From contig CM060732.1 of NCBI GenBank assembly GCA_030704615.1, positions 43,133,053-43,197,052 on the forward strand: 64,000 nt of DNA, in the 5' to 3' direction. Below are positions 45,442 through 57,581 of this stretch, piece by piece (the stretch's first letter is position 1; each line of letters begins with the position of its first letter). The position numbers were made by a program, and so were the translations under genes. The DNA comes from Takakia lepidozioides (taxonomy: Eukaryota > Streptophyta > Takakiopsida > Takakiales > Takakiaceae). The notes below the pieces were generated by a model. The model was not told the DNA's origin, made no database searches, and worked only from the letters and a program-made list of their open reading frames with translations.

Positions 45442-47043
45442 CTACCTGTCATCATCTCCCTCCCCAACCTCCTCTGCATTCTCTATCTCAGCATCAGAAG
45501 CAGCCCCTCCTCCGCCTGCAACCCCATGGTTTCCCTCAGAGCCCTCAACCCTTCCATCGCCGGCAGTGTCTTCTTCATCATCACTGTCTGCATGCCGCTC
45601 CCCGCTATCTTGCCGGCTGTGGCGCTCCTTCTCTCGATCCATTGAGTGCATCAAGGAAGGAGCCTGGTGGTGCCTGCCATCACCACTCCCTGCATCATCA
45701 GAAGATTCGCCCACATCTACCAGTGCCTTGCGAAGCATTTCCTCGGTTTCTTTTGCGGTGCGTTTTGCAGTCTCCAGCTTCTCCAGATCTTCTTCCAGTT
45801 CCAGTGCATCGGCCTCTTTCACGAAGGCAGTCACATCTGGTATTTGTATCTCAACGGTGCGGACTCCCTTCCCTTCCAACCCATTTGCCTCCGATACAAC
45901 CGCACCTCCACGCCATGGTCTAGGCTGTGGAGCAGTGGCAATGGGAGCAGTTTTCTCATGAGAAGCTGCTGGCCTCCCTCTCTGTCCCCCTTTGGCTCTT
46001 CCAGCACCTGATAAACCCCCCCTTCCACCACGTTTCAATCCCCGCCCTGCCCCTCTCCCACCAGAGGCGGCAGCTAGAGGAGGTCCCTTCCCCTCTAACA
46101 AAACTGGAGGGCCTTCTATCCACTTGAGATCCTTTTTGTCCATTCCCTTCAAGTCTATCCATTCCCATGTCTCCCGAGGAGTGTCAATATCATATACTAG
46201 TGAATGGGCTCCTATAATGGGGTCAAAATCAGTGACCACTGCTTCGTAGAAGGTGTTATCATCCGGCCACCTTGTCTTCACTCGGCGGCCGATCCATGGA
46301 TCAATCAGCATGTCCGAGGGGCCTGCCCCCTTGCTGTTGCTCCACGGCGCTGGTCCCCTGCCACTACCTCTCCCCACAGCAGCACCTCTAGGGCCAGCTG
46401 CTGTTCCTTTATTGCTTCTGGTCTTTGTCCCCCCCCTTCCTTTAGCTGACACACCCGAAGCTGGAGAAGGTAGCGGGCCTGCACTAGTTGGTGCAGGTTT
46501 CAATGTGGGAGGTGCTGGCGGAGGTGGTAACGTTGAAACAGTTTGGGCCACATGTGCTGTTTTTGGTTTCTTGCGAGATTGTGAAACAGCCGGGCTGGGA
46601 GTAGGGTCGAGATGAAGGGATGGAGGGCCAGGATCCTCACCTGATCGCCACTGCCTAATTTGTTGCAGAGTGTCATCGGATGCTACTTTCCCCAAAAGCT
46701 CCCTGTGCTGCTCATCTGGAACTCTTAGCTCCTTCCGCAAATCTGACATCAGCCTCTCCTTAGCCCAGGTAATGGCTTCTGATTGAGCCCCAAATGCGCG
46801 AAGAACTGCTAAGTAGGCATCAAGCTCCAACTTGCGAATCTGCTGGTCAATGGAGAGCGCCTGAGGTCTACCGTGTGCACTCGCTCCTCCTGCTCTTCCG
46901 TTTCCACTAATCCGGCCCCCTCTTGTCATGCGACCAGAATGCACCTGTGGGTGGTCGTCGTCTCTCGCCATTCGGCCTGATTGCCCTGATCGACCCGGTG
47001 GGAGATCATCATCTGTGCCACTGCTGTCGGACCGATATTCCAT
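45442..47043 (-). CDS. EML: EMSY-LIKE (EML) protein with ENT and Agenet/Tudor domains
   Basis: A single open reading frame of 533 residues starts at ATG 47043 (MEYRSDSSG). Residues about 62-132 form the ENT domain (QQIRKLELDAYLAVLRAFGA... ...LLGKVASDDTLQQIRQW). A Pro-rich and Gly/Arg-rich linker follows. Residues about 249-300 are an Agenet/Tudor-like module (IGRRVKTRWPDDNTFYEAVV, VYDIDTPRETWEWIDL). After an RGG-like stretch comes a coiled-coil-prone segment at about 410-450 (LELEEDLEKLETAKRTAKET) and an acidic tail. EML proteins are nuclear chromatin readers that bind methylated H3 and act in immunity and development. The absence of introns in the coding part is unusual for the family. Splicing could still occur in the leader. 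Confidence 0.9.
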   Translation of the reverse strand: MEYRSDSSGTDDDLPPGRSGQSGRMARDDDHPQVHSGRMTRGGRISGNGRAGGASAHGRPQALSIDQQIRKLELDAYLAVLRAFGAQSEAITWAKERLMSDLRKELRVPDEQHRELLGKVASDDTLQQIRQWRSGEDPGPPSLHLDPTPSPAVSQSRKKPKTAHVAQTVSTLPPPPAPPTLKPAPTSAGPLPSPASGVSAKGRGGTKTRSNKGTAAGPRGAAVGRGSGRGPAPWSNSKGAGPSDMLIDPWIGRRVKTRWPDDNTFYEAVVTDFDPIIGAHSLVYDIDTPRETWEWIDLKGMDKKDLKWIEGPPVLLEGKGPPLAAASGGRGAGRGLKRGGRGGLSGAGRAKGGQRGRPAASHEKTAPIATAPQPRPWRGGAVVSEANGLEGKGVRTVEIQIPDVTAFVKEADALELEEDLEKLETAKRTAKETEEMLRKALVDVGESSDDAGSGDGRHHQAPSLMHSMDREKERHSRQDSGERHADSDDEEDTAGDGRVEGSEGNHGVAGGGGAASDAEIENAEEVGEGDDDR

Positions 47044-48399
47044 TGGCCCCACTTTCAGCTCTCACAGTTGCCTTCAAGGAGCGGACAGTTTCTGTAGGAA
47101 CGTCCCACAGTTTATAAAATCAGAGAAAACTCTCATACGAATGTGAGAAAAGCACTCCAAGCATACCTTTAAATGCTTTGAAATTTTCTGCCGAGACTCA
47201 AGGAAAAGAGAGAGAGAGAAAAACAGACACTAGGCAGTGACACCAACACAAGGTCACTCGGAAAGATAGTGTCTACGTGAACTCCGTTCCAGACAAGAAA
47301 ACAAGCATAGTGTTGAAACCTTAAGGTTTAGAAAGATCAAAGAACAGACCTGTTCACTTTCAGCCAAAGGTCACCTCCGTTGATGAAGAGCCAGCCGGGG
47401 CCCCTGGTCCTCACTTATTTGAAGGTCCGGTATCATTAGGACATGGACCCAAACCTAGGGTTTCCGAATACGGTACCCTAGGGCATGGTTGTACATAGGA
47501 GAGCCCGCACGCTGGTTCACTCTCCGGCCTCTCCCAAAGCTCCCCAGACGCTTGCTTCTTGAAGGAAACTAGCGCAACTCCACACACACACAAAGGGTTT
47601 TAAAAAAACAGACGGAGACCCGCAGATAACTCCATCAAAATGTCAACAATCACCTCCTGTGAAAGCGCTCAGGTCCCCCACCCCCAAGCACCTTCTTACA
47701 TAAATTTATATGTGCAAGCATGGGGATTTGCGCGAAGAAAAGAGCGCGCCAGCAAAGTACAGCCTCGCAGAAGGGGCAAATCTTCAAATCAGCAGCATTT
47801 GAGCACACCGCGGGCCCAATACGCACTGGATTCTCGCCCCAGAACGTGTGAAATGATCTTTCGATTTCAGCAATCGAAAGGAACCCAGGATATCTGCCTC
47901 AGAACACAGGAAAGGCCTCTTAATCGATCACAACCAGATCGCCCATCCGCCATCGCTCGTGTCCTTTCCCTGCGCTCGTCTCTCTCCTCGCTCCTGCCCC
48001 ACTCCCGCCCTAGCGCTACCGGCTCATCCGGTCATAGGCTACTCCCACTGCCTGGTCCGGTCACGCTCCTACGACTACCGGATGAACACCGTTCACTCAT
48101 TTCGGATGGATGACGGATACCACTCCCGAGAAATAGATGAAGGCGGCAACGATCGTTGGACGAATTTACGGTTCACGGAGTTATTCACCGGCCGGAATTA
48201 TGGTCGGACGGAGCGGATGAGACGGTATTCGAAAATGGACGGTAAACATGCGAGTCAAACATTCTCATCGAACGGCAAGATTAGGGCCACCAGGGCATTA
48301 CGTCTTTTGGCCAATACAAATTGCGGAGGCCGTTTATGACGGGTTTCGTTCGTCATCTCTGCGACGGAATGTGTGTTCTGTTGACGAACGGAAACGAAG
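47044..48399. promoter_or_regulatory. EML upstream region
   Basis: Upstream of EML on the minus strand. It contains short AG-rich and CA repeats (47205-47220, 47581-47592) and no gene. ORFs at 47640 and 47959 have no resemblance and lie in G+C-richer sequence, possibly a leader or promoter CpG-rich part shared with the divergent SEC22 gene. Confidence 0.4.
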
Positions 48400-50174
48400 T
48401 CCGTCCCTGAACGATCGCCTGCTCAGCCGGTTGCCCTCTCTCTTCTCCCTCACTTGTCTTCTTCCACCATCGCTCTTCTCTTCTTTGCTGCTGCCGATCC
48501 GTCCTTGAGTCGTGCAGTTTGCTGCTATTTCGCTCTCTTCTACTTCCATTCCGCAGTGGATTTTCCCCTACGTCAAATCCGTAAGTCTTAAGTTTGTTTC
48601 CTGCTCTATCTTCTATCTTTGACCGTTTTTTGTGGATTCTGGAGCCCGTTTGTTAGGCAGGGCTCATTTTCAGTGTCTCTTCTTGTTCCTAGCTCTCGTT
48701 TTTAGTCACAGGCTCGCTCCTTCTCTGTGACTTGTTGTTTCCTTTTGCTAGTACTTGGTGAGAATCAATCTCTGAGGCACGCAGTGATTGGTGCTCACAC
48801 AGCACGTCTTCGTTTCTCGCATTTCGCAGAGGAAAAGCCTTCCGGGACATCTCATATTGTGTCTCTCGATCCTTTCTTCCGCCTGAGAGAATCAATTCGT
48901 CTGTCTTAAATCATCATTGGCGTGTTTGTGTCTTCTTGTACAAGCTGTGATCGGCACGTGCCTAGCATAAGGTAACTTATTTACTCTGTTTCCTTCCTGT
49001 TATTTGGTCGAGTTCGCCGAAAAGAGAGATTCTGCAGGATTCTGTTTTAGGGTTTTGTAAAGAACACCATATGGTTCATACAGGTTTATGCCTTTCAGAA
49101 AACTTTACAGATCAAGTCTGACTGACAGATTATTTTCGTGGAGCTCCGGGCAAATCTGCACAACTACTCATTGTAATAACTTCCTGATTATGGAATCGAA
49201 AGTTGGAAATCTGTGGATGGCTGGCTGAGCTTCTTAGTCGGGTGGTAATTGAGCTATGAGACGTTGACCCAAGTTGGTTGGTCCGGGTCTTATACTTCCA
49301 TCCGCGATGTGTATTCGCAATTTCATGCTATCTCTGAGCGTTTGGATCACTGGTCATACACTACCATGATGATTGTGTGCATAAGACCTCAAGCACTCTA
49401 AGCCGCAATTTTCACTTTGCAGACAGGTTGGGATGGAAAGTTGACTACAATTATTACAGGTCTAAATTTTGAGCAGAAACAGCTCTGGACGGGCAAGGAA
49501 CCACCTAAGGAGTGATAGAGAAGTCTCCAGACATTCTCAGGAATGATTTCAACTGCTGTCTAAGATTCCTGCAGTGAGGGACGACAACATATCCGCAGCT
49601 CAAGCCCAGGCCTGCAATGACGGCTTCTAACAGGCCTCTGTGTCAATAGCCACAGTCTCTGATTTCTAGATATCAAAGCATGTTGCTATAGGCACGTCTC
49701 TGTTGAATGGCCCAATCTGTGGGTACTTAAAGGCATGTCCTTTAGGTTGTACATTGTGACGAGCAGAAAGTTTACTTTTGAGTCTTCTAATAGGGAGGCA
49801 ATGTGTGCAGGGCTGTAGGAGATATTGCGGTTGTCTTGTGACCTGGCCTCACTGCTAAATTGGGTCAGTGTATCTTGCCCTCCTCCTGCACTCAAATTTT
49901 TGAAGGGTGGGCGCCCAAGAACCTCAGGAGCAGGGAGATACAGGTATTTAGGTCGATCGAGAGGCATAGAACAAGGAACAGGTAACTTTGCAGTGAAGGT
50001 ACCTCGAAGGACCGTTTTTGTTGGACTCCCTGCCCTTGGATGTGGTGCCTAGCAATTTGTAAACAACAAGACATTAGAGTCGAATCAAAAGGTAAAGCGC
50101 TTCACTGATTTCTGGCACTCAGGGGCTACCACTGCAAGCCAGGTTCACCACAAGCTGGGCTATATTAACCAACC
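48400..50174 (+). promoter_or_regulatory. SEC22 leader region with candidate 5' UTR intron
   Basis: A CT-rich stretch (48420-48545), typical of plant leaders, is followed by a good donor (CCGTAAGT, 48581). A CAAGCCAG/G acceptor lies at about 50142, just before the SEC22 start. I infer a long leader intron. The interval otherwise has no coding resemblance. Confidence 0.35.
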
Positions 50175-53000
50175 ATGGTTAAGCTGACCATGATAGCGCG
50201 GGTTACTGATGGGCTGCCATTAGCAGAAGGATTAGACGATGGCCGCGACCAGAAGGACCTGGAGTTCTACAAGCAGCAGGCTAAGCAGTTGTGCAAGAAG
50301 CTGTCACAACGTCAGCAGGAGCCCTCTCGCATGTCTGTGGAGACTGGCCCTTATTTTTTCCAGTATCCTTGTTATCATGTTTCTCAGTTAGTAAGGGATT
50401 TCCAAAGTAGGGTACTTTCTACCCCATGTTTTCCGGCTGGTTGTGGATTGTCTAGAGACCATAGCCCCGCTGTCACATTTTAGAAACAAATGCTCATCCC
50501 TAGGAGATCCATCCTGGCACAATTTCTGCAGATACCAAAGAAACTCTCTAGACCTATTCTATGGTGCTTCTCTGGAAGCCTTAAGACCTGAGTACATTTG
50601 TGTGTGTTTCATGTGTGGTTGTGGAAGGTGATCTAACTCGTTCATGCACCTTTAGGAGTATCCATGTAGATCTCAAAAGGTTTTCACCAAATGGTTGCTG
50701 AGTCTATCTTGAGGCCATGATCTGTTGTCCATTTTCCTGAAAACCCAGAGCCAAGCCCTTTTGTAGTGTGTTGGGGGGGCTGCTATGATCCATCCTTAAC
50801 TGAATAAAGAAAGAAAGATGAGGTTCTCAATTCATCGTGTTTTGGTGGTACTATGTGATATCTCTGTGTGCTTGTAAGTGATTTGTAAGCCTTGACATAG
50901 ATGGTACAGTTACATTATAGAGGGTGGTGTTTGCTACCTCACACTTTGCGACCGCTCGTATCCCAAGAAATTGGCATATCAGTATTTGGAAGAGCTACAA
51001 CGGGAATTTGAGAAGGTCAATCGGACCCAAATTGAGACTGTTGCCAGGCCTTATGCATTTATCAAGTTTGGTATGTGTATCTCTCCTGTTATTTGACTCG
51101 TCTACCAGCTCTTCTCTTTTTTGTGAAGGTAGGGATGCTTGGGGACAAGACTGTATCGTAGCAAAATGACTGTGCTGCCTTTCTGACACATACTCTGTTC
51201 TTCCTTACTCTGTTCTTCATTTGTATTGTCTTCAGAAGATTAGAGTTAATCCTCTTCATGTTATGTACTGGCCCAGAGACTTCATCCACTCTGTTTACAT
51301 TCACATATCATATTTTGTCTTGCCACATATACTTGAGATGGTGCAACGGGAATGTTGCTGGCTCAAAAACAGGGAATTCTACTGAAATTACTTATTTATA
51401 GTTGAAAAGATGGGGCAAAAGTGCTGGGGCTTTCTGTTTTTTACACTATGTTGTTGTAACTCTGTGTGTCACTGGATGAATGCAGACACTTTCATCCAAA
51501 AGACAAGGAAGCTATACTTGGACACAAGAACACAACGAAACCTTTCCAAGCTCAATGACGATTTGTACGAGGTCCAGCAGATTATGACCCGTAACATCCA
51601 GGAAGTCTTAGGTGTTGGCGACCGACTTGATCGTAAGTGTTTCGAAGTTGACTTTTTAATTGGTTTTTAGAAGCTTTATGTGAGTTACATAACCGCATGT
51701 AAATTTGTCCTTGGCCAGCTAAACTGTTCCATGGAAAGAATCAGAAGTATGCCCTGTCTTTACCGGAGGTGCATTGCACAAGATAACATTCGAACTGTGA
51801 CAGGTTCTATGTATTTGCCCAATAATGGCTCCAATTGGTTGCTTGAGGTTCTGGAGGGATGAGCCAAAAAGGTTCTTACTGCGAAGTCCTGATTACTAAG
51901 GTAGAAACATTGTCCATGTCTAGGCCGTTACCAAATGGAAAAGCTGTGGCCATAAGGCCTGTAATAGCAAATGCCAATGCAGCTTGGGATGCTGGTCGTC
52001 TGACTAACATATATACTGAATTCATCAGATACCTGTCCTGCCCATTTTCGGCGAGCTAGATTCTCCAAATGGTGGTGTGGCAGTGTAGGGAGGACTCTAA
52101 TTCCTTTTATGGACCATATCTGTATGCAAGGGAAGATTGTGAAATCACTGAAGGAGGCCTCCCTTGGTAGAAAAAACAGGTGCATTATGGTAGATTCTGG
52201 TAGTCTTTGGCCATTGAAACAATGATGCATTTGGCACAGTATGCGCTGCCACAATTGTGAGCTTCAGTCAGAAGCTGACTAACCTCGTGTAATCGTGTAC
52301 AGTGTTCTTTGTGAGATATCTGAGAGACTGCTGTGTTGCTGGATGCAGAGGTCAGCCAAATGTCCTTCAGGCTTTCTTCCGAATCTCGGTTGTATGCATC
52401 TAAAGCCAAGGATTTAAACCGACAGGTAAAGAACCTCGTTATTCCTTTGACTTAAAAGTTATGTTCTGGGTATACCTGATTTCTTGCAAATCGTTAAGCT
52501 TTTGCCATGACCCTCATCAAATTCAGGTTTGGGGTTCTTGTCTTATGTTATCAGTGGACTTATACCACATTGTTCTCCTGATGTGAGGAAGTTGTGTCCA
52601 TAGGCTGTGCTGGGGTTTTTGAAGTGAACTGCTGCATTACAACAACAATAATGGCTTGGTTGTATGCTTCAATGCTGGATCTTCATGACCTACAGCAGCT
52701 GGCAAATGTGCTCCAGTGAAACAGCTGATAGTATTAGATCTTAGGCTCCATGGTCTCAAGTCTCAACTAGAATCCACTAGGGCGTCGAAAATAATGCGAA
52801 AGATTACTAGTTTATTATCAGCAATCTTGTAAAAGGGTGACCGTTGAAAGAAGAGCCCCGAATGATTTCTTGTAAGAACTCTGTCAATAATGCACGGGAT
52901 GTTGCTGATGCAGGCTTTGATACGGAAGTGGGCTCCTGTTGGTATTGTGCTTGGGGTGGTGTTGCTGCTTTTATGGTTTCGGCGATCCTTTTGGAGTTAG
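50175..53000 (+). CDS. SEC22: SEC22-type longin v-SNARE
   Basis: Five exons: 50175-50362, 50910-51070, 51486-51632, 52349-52425 and 52914-53000. All join in frame across GT-AG introns and give 219 residues, the normal SEC22 size. Residues 1-120 are the longin domain, starting MVKLTMIARVTDGLPLAEGL, then YIIEGGVCYLTLCDRSYPKK and VARPYAFIKFDTFIQKT. Residues about 130-190 are the R-SNARE helix (NLSKLNDDLYEVQQIMTRNI, then DRLDQVSQMSFRLSSES and LYASKAKDLNRQ). The protein ends in a tail anchor (KWAPVGIVLGVVLLLLWF) with a short RRSFWS tail. SEC22 drives vesicle fusion between ER and Golgi as part of a four-helix SNARE complex. The start sits in an ACCATGG context. Nothing odd was seen in the protein. 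Confidence 0.95.
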
Positions 53001-53839
53001 CTCTTCACCAACCTTGGGACTTATTTTATTGGCCGATATTCTTTTGTTCCATACTGAACTGGAGAGTTTTTATCATCACTCGGAGGTTCTCACACATCCC
53101 ACACAAAGTAACGGATTTAGCAATTCCAACTTCATTCTGGTGTTCACCTTTTGCAGAAGGATATAGTAGTTAGTTGTTTCCTGTTCCACAGGGCAATCTA
53201 ATTTGTGAGGTGAATGTGGAGCTCCTGTGAATACAATTGGTTTACATTTTTGATACTTCAATCCTGTAGCCGCCCATCTCTTACCTTTAGTTTCCTAGAT
53301 GCTGGACATGCCATCTATTTGTTGCCAAAGGAGGGGGTTTGAAGAAGTATCCCCTGATATTCACTGTCACTTATTCTCCGGCATGACATTTCCCCTACTT
53401 GCAAAGACCAAAAAGAGTGAGCAAGGGGGATAGAGGAAAAACAGTGAGCTGTTATGATGTACAATCTCTCAGAGTCCTCTAAATCAAGTGGAGTATTCAT
53501 GTATTCAGGACATCTGTGGAGTGTAATGGTGCATAATGGCTAAGCCCAGTTGTGGAGTTATTGGATGCCTGACGCTGGCCATCTATGGCTCTGCCTGTTT
53601 CTCAATTGGGATGTCATTCACATGGTCTTAAGATGGAAAGAACTGCCCAAGGTCTGGGCTTGCACCAAGGCCAGGAGCTCTGGATTGGGGTATAGTGCAT
53701 GGTCGATGACCCCCTAATACTGGCCTCTGGTGGATTCAATCGACTACCAATTGTGTAGGTTTTTTAGCTAATTTCTCTCTTCATGGAGTTTACGTCCATG
53801 GAACACACAATCCACCTTCCGACCAGTGTTGGTATATAG
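53001..53839. other. SEC22 3' region; no further gene
   Basis: Downstream of the SEC22 stop. Short ORFs only. It ends at the left terminus of the hAT-like element. Confidence 0.5.
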
Positions 53840-55636
53840 CAGTGTTGGGCGGGTATTACTTTTTCTAATACCAGCCGGGTCCAGGTATTGAAAAGAAATT
53901 AATTTGCAATACCAGCCGGTTCCATAGTATTGAAAGATTCTCTTCATTTTAACACCCACCGGTTCTCAATAGTAGTATGATTTTCGATTTGCGGAAGGGT
54001 GTCAATAGGATGGGTATTCCAATCTAATACCAGCCGGTTATCAACCCGGGTATAAATAATAAAATTAAAAAATTAAAAAAACCACTAAATCATTAATATG
54101 TATGAATTTAGAAGATCTCAGTTGATTTCACAAAGAAATTGATTATTATGTTGCAAAATTCAGTCTTTGCATTACATAATAACAACGTTGCAGATTTTAG
54201 TATCCAAATTGAAGCAAGCTTAGTTAGAAGAAGACTGATTGCAACCCTCATCGTCAAATAAACCAACATCTGCAATGAGGTCCTCATACGACACCCTACA
54301 TGTGGTAAATATATATATATAGGGGCGGGCCCGCCCTAGATCTTGGGGCTGGACATGCCCTCCGTGATATATGTGCACCCTCTTACCCTGCCCCCTCACA
54401 TTTCTAGGGCGGGCCTGCCCCTATTCCTTAATTTTTTTAGCACATGTAGGGTGTCTTATGTGGTTGCAATCAGTCCTTAAGTTCCCAAGCAATCGGGTCA
54501 CTTTGAATTTGCAGTTTGACCTAATTTTTGCAGCTCTTGAAGCTTTAATGACAAGGGATTTGTCTCGAGTATGATGCAATAAACAAAATTAAAAAAAAAC
54601 AAAAAAATATCCTAGATCTCTCATTTACGTTTTGGGGCCTGAAAAGGGCATGTTGACCACTGACTTGGCAGGTAAACAAGCCCAAAACAGATTGCACTCC
54701 AAAGGCCATTTTTGGCAGAAAATTAGCAATTTTGGAAAAAGCACTTCACCTTGTGGTGTGTGAGCATTACATACACACATCCACCATTGGCTTTTAAAAA
54801 TTTCGTAGAAAAAAAAGTACTTCATTTGGAGGCACATTTTCTCTTGTCAATTTTGAGATTTCAATCCCAATGTAATTGGATGCAAAGCAACTATAGGTGA
54901 AAAAATCAGTTGGACCTGCAATTTAGTGGGGTCATAGCCACTCCACTATTGATTTGGAAATGGTGGGTCTTGGGGCAAGAGAAATTGAATAAAGCTAGGT
55001 TTTGATTTGGTCAAACCAATTTCTTTCCCACTTTTTCTTTGGGACATGATATTTGAGGTCCGGGCCAACGTTATAATCTCACAATTTCCACGGTGGACTT
55101 GGCTCATTTTTGGTATGTCGTGCATAAATGAACTGGGGCCACTACTATAAGGCTGGAATCTCTGGATGATTTTTGGTAGGGCAATTTACTGCAGCTGGGT
55201 ACCCAAAATTGGTAAAAAATAAAAAAAAGGCTTGGGAACTTGAGGGTTAACTAAGCTTGCTTCAATTTGGATACTAAAATCTGCAACGTTGTTATTATGT
55301 AATGCAAAGACTGAATTTTGCAACATAATAATCAATTTCTTTGTGAAATCAACTGAAATCTTCTAAATTCATACATACTAATGATTTAGTGGTTTTTTAA
55401 ATTTTTAAATTTTTTTATATTTATACCCGGGTTGATAACCGGCTGGTATTAGATTGGAATACCCATCCTATTGATACCCGTCCGCAAATCAAAAATCATA
55501 CTACTATTGAGAACCGGTGGGTATTAAAATGAAGGGAATTTTTCCATACTATGGAACCGGCTGGTATTGCAAATTAATTTTTTTTCAATACCCGGACCCG
55601 GCTGGTATTAGAAAAAGTAATACCCGCCCAACACTG
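53840..55636. mobile_element. hAT-like non-autonomous element with ~390-bp terminal inverted repeats
   Basis: The ends are CAGTGTTGGGCGGGTATTAC at 53840 and its exact reverse complement ending at 55636. The inverted match runs with moderate divergence over 53840-54228 and 55246-55636, including ACCGGCTGGTATTAGATTGG and CAACGTTGTTATTATGTAAT segments. The roughly 1-kb interior has no transposase. Flanking 8-mers are gtatatag and gtatagtc, a weak match. The CAGTGTTGGG terminus is typical of the hAT superfamily. Such long inverted ends suggest a foldback-type derivative. Confidence 0.8.
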
Positions 55637-55836
55637 GTATAGTCATTGTTTTTGCCCATAATACGGGTATGCACCCGGGTATTGCCTTGGCAATACCAGC
55701 CATTCCGGTTATCAACCATAGTATTGGAATTGCCAATACCAGCCGGGTCGGTTGTCAACCATAGTAGTACAAAAGCTAATAACAGCTGGGTCGGTTATTC
55801 AGTACCCTGGTTGATGATACCCGGCCGGATATCAAC

Positions 55837-56660
55837 CAGTGTTGGGCAGTTCTTGCATTTGTGAAGGAACCTTCGGTTCCGGTTCCACAATCATTTCAAG
55901 GGATGGTTACGGATCCGGTTCCGGTTTTTTTTTTATTGAGCCGGTGCCGATCCGGTTCCAGATCCAACTTTTAAACATGGGGGCAGTTCCGGTTACCGGT
56001 TAGTTGCTGATAAAAACCAGGGTTCCCGGTTAGGTTCCGGGTTTTATATATATATATAATTAGATTTAAAATATTTTATCAGTCCGGAAGATTAAATAGC
56101 AATGTATTCACATATTTGAACTAAAATCCAACAATTTTATTAGTTTTCACTAACCAAAAAAAAAAAAAAACTCTAAATAAACTGGTAGAAGAAAATGGGT
56201 AACATTTTATGGGTTGAAATTACTATTCAGCTATCTGGGAAGTATTTGCATCTTCTAACATTTTCATTAATGAACTTAGCCAGGATATCATGGAGCTGGA
56301 GATTGAACCCCAGATCTCAAGGCGTTGAAGCATTGAACATAGAATGTCATGGCCTTCAAGCATTGAAACCAGAATCTCATGGAGCTTGAGAGCATTAAAG
56401 AAGTTTTGTGATGGGGCCACCAGCTCTCCAGGGGTATGCCATAAGGTTATGGCAAGGGCCCACCAAGGGTTCAAAACCTGAACTTGTTTTTATCCCCGTG
56501 CCCCTGGTTCTCGGGTTCTCACACCCACCGCCGGTTCGGTTCTGTGCGGCTCCCCATTGGCAGGTTCCGGCTGTGGGTCAGGTTATGCAGCAATGGGCCG
56601 GTTCCGGTTAACCTAAACCGGTGGTTAACCTGGGTCCTGGCGGGTGACCGCCCAACACTG
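55837..56660. mobile_element. Second hAT-like element nested in related repeat sequence
   Basis: Starts CAGTGTTGGGCAG and ends CGCCCAACACTG, flanked by atatcaac and gtatcaac, an 8-bp duplication with one mismatch as expected for hAT. Its interior is rich in GGTTCCGGTT and its complement and includes a TATATATATA run (56046-56057). No transposase gene was seen. Sequence on both sides (55640-55830 and 56661-56775) forms a further inverted pair (CCGGGTCGGTT...), so it landed inside an older palindromic element. Confidence 0.75.
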
Positions 56661-56774
56661 GTATCAACCAGGGTACTGAATAACCGACCCGGCTGGTATT
56701 GGCAATTCCCGGACCATTTGGTATTGCCAAGACAATACCCGGACCCGGACCCGTATTATGGGCTAAAACAAGGA

Positions 56775-57257
56775 CTATACCATGGTATGAATAGGAAATA
56801 GTGGGGGTGCACATGATGTCAGGGATCAAGGTAAGAGGGTGCACATGTGAGGGAGGGCATGTCCAGCCCCAAAGAGCCCGCCGCTATTATTGATTTCTTA
56901 GCACATGTAGGGCGAGCCCGCCCCTATTCTTTTTTATTATGTAGTGCAAAGTCTGAATTTTGCAACATAATAGTTAATTTCTTTGTGAAATCAAGTGAAA
57001 TCTTTTAAATTCAATTAAAGACATACCAATTATTTAATGGTTATTTTAATTTTGATTAAGTATCTATATCCGGGTTGATAACCGGCTGGGTATCAGATTG
57101 GAGTACCCACCCTATTGATACCCGTCTGCAAATTAAAAATCATACTACTATTGAGAACCGGCAGGTATTAAAATTAAGAGAATCGGAATTAAAAATTAAT
57201 TTTCTTTCAATACCGGACTCGGCTGGTATTAGAAAAAGTAATACCCGCCCAACACTG
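56775..57257. mobile_element. Third hAT-like end, inverted copy of 53840-54470
   Basis: This block mirrors the left end of the first element beyond its inverted repeat. It includes the GTGCACATGTGAGGGAGGGC/CCAGCCCC region (complement at 54340-54410) and the terminal repeat, ending CCCGCCCAACACTG at 57257. It is a better partner for the interior of the 53840 end than the right end at 55636 is. Confidence 0.7.
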
Positions 57258-57581
57258 CTTCAGACCTGCCATTCCATTCCTAGGAAGGTTTCTAGATGAT
57301 TTACTTGTTCTATTTTCTCACCCAAAAGTTCTAGTTGCGTCATCGAAATGACAAGAAACAAACATAAGGTTGTGAGCACATTTTTGGATGTCACTTAGGT
57401 TTCTCTATATTCATTTTTTGTGTAGAGTCTCGAGTGGCTTTGTGATTTCAATGCTAAAACCAAGTCTTTCCTTCACTATCAACGGTATGGCATGAACCAC
57501 CCCATACCTGACATAAATTTTGTACATTGATACCAGATGACAGGTCCATGTAAAATTAGTAATGCAAATACAGAATATTGG

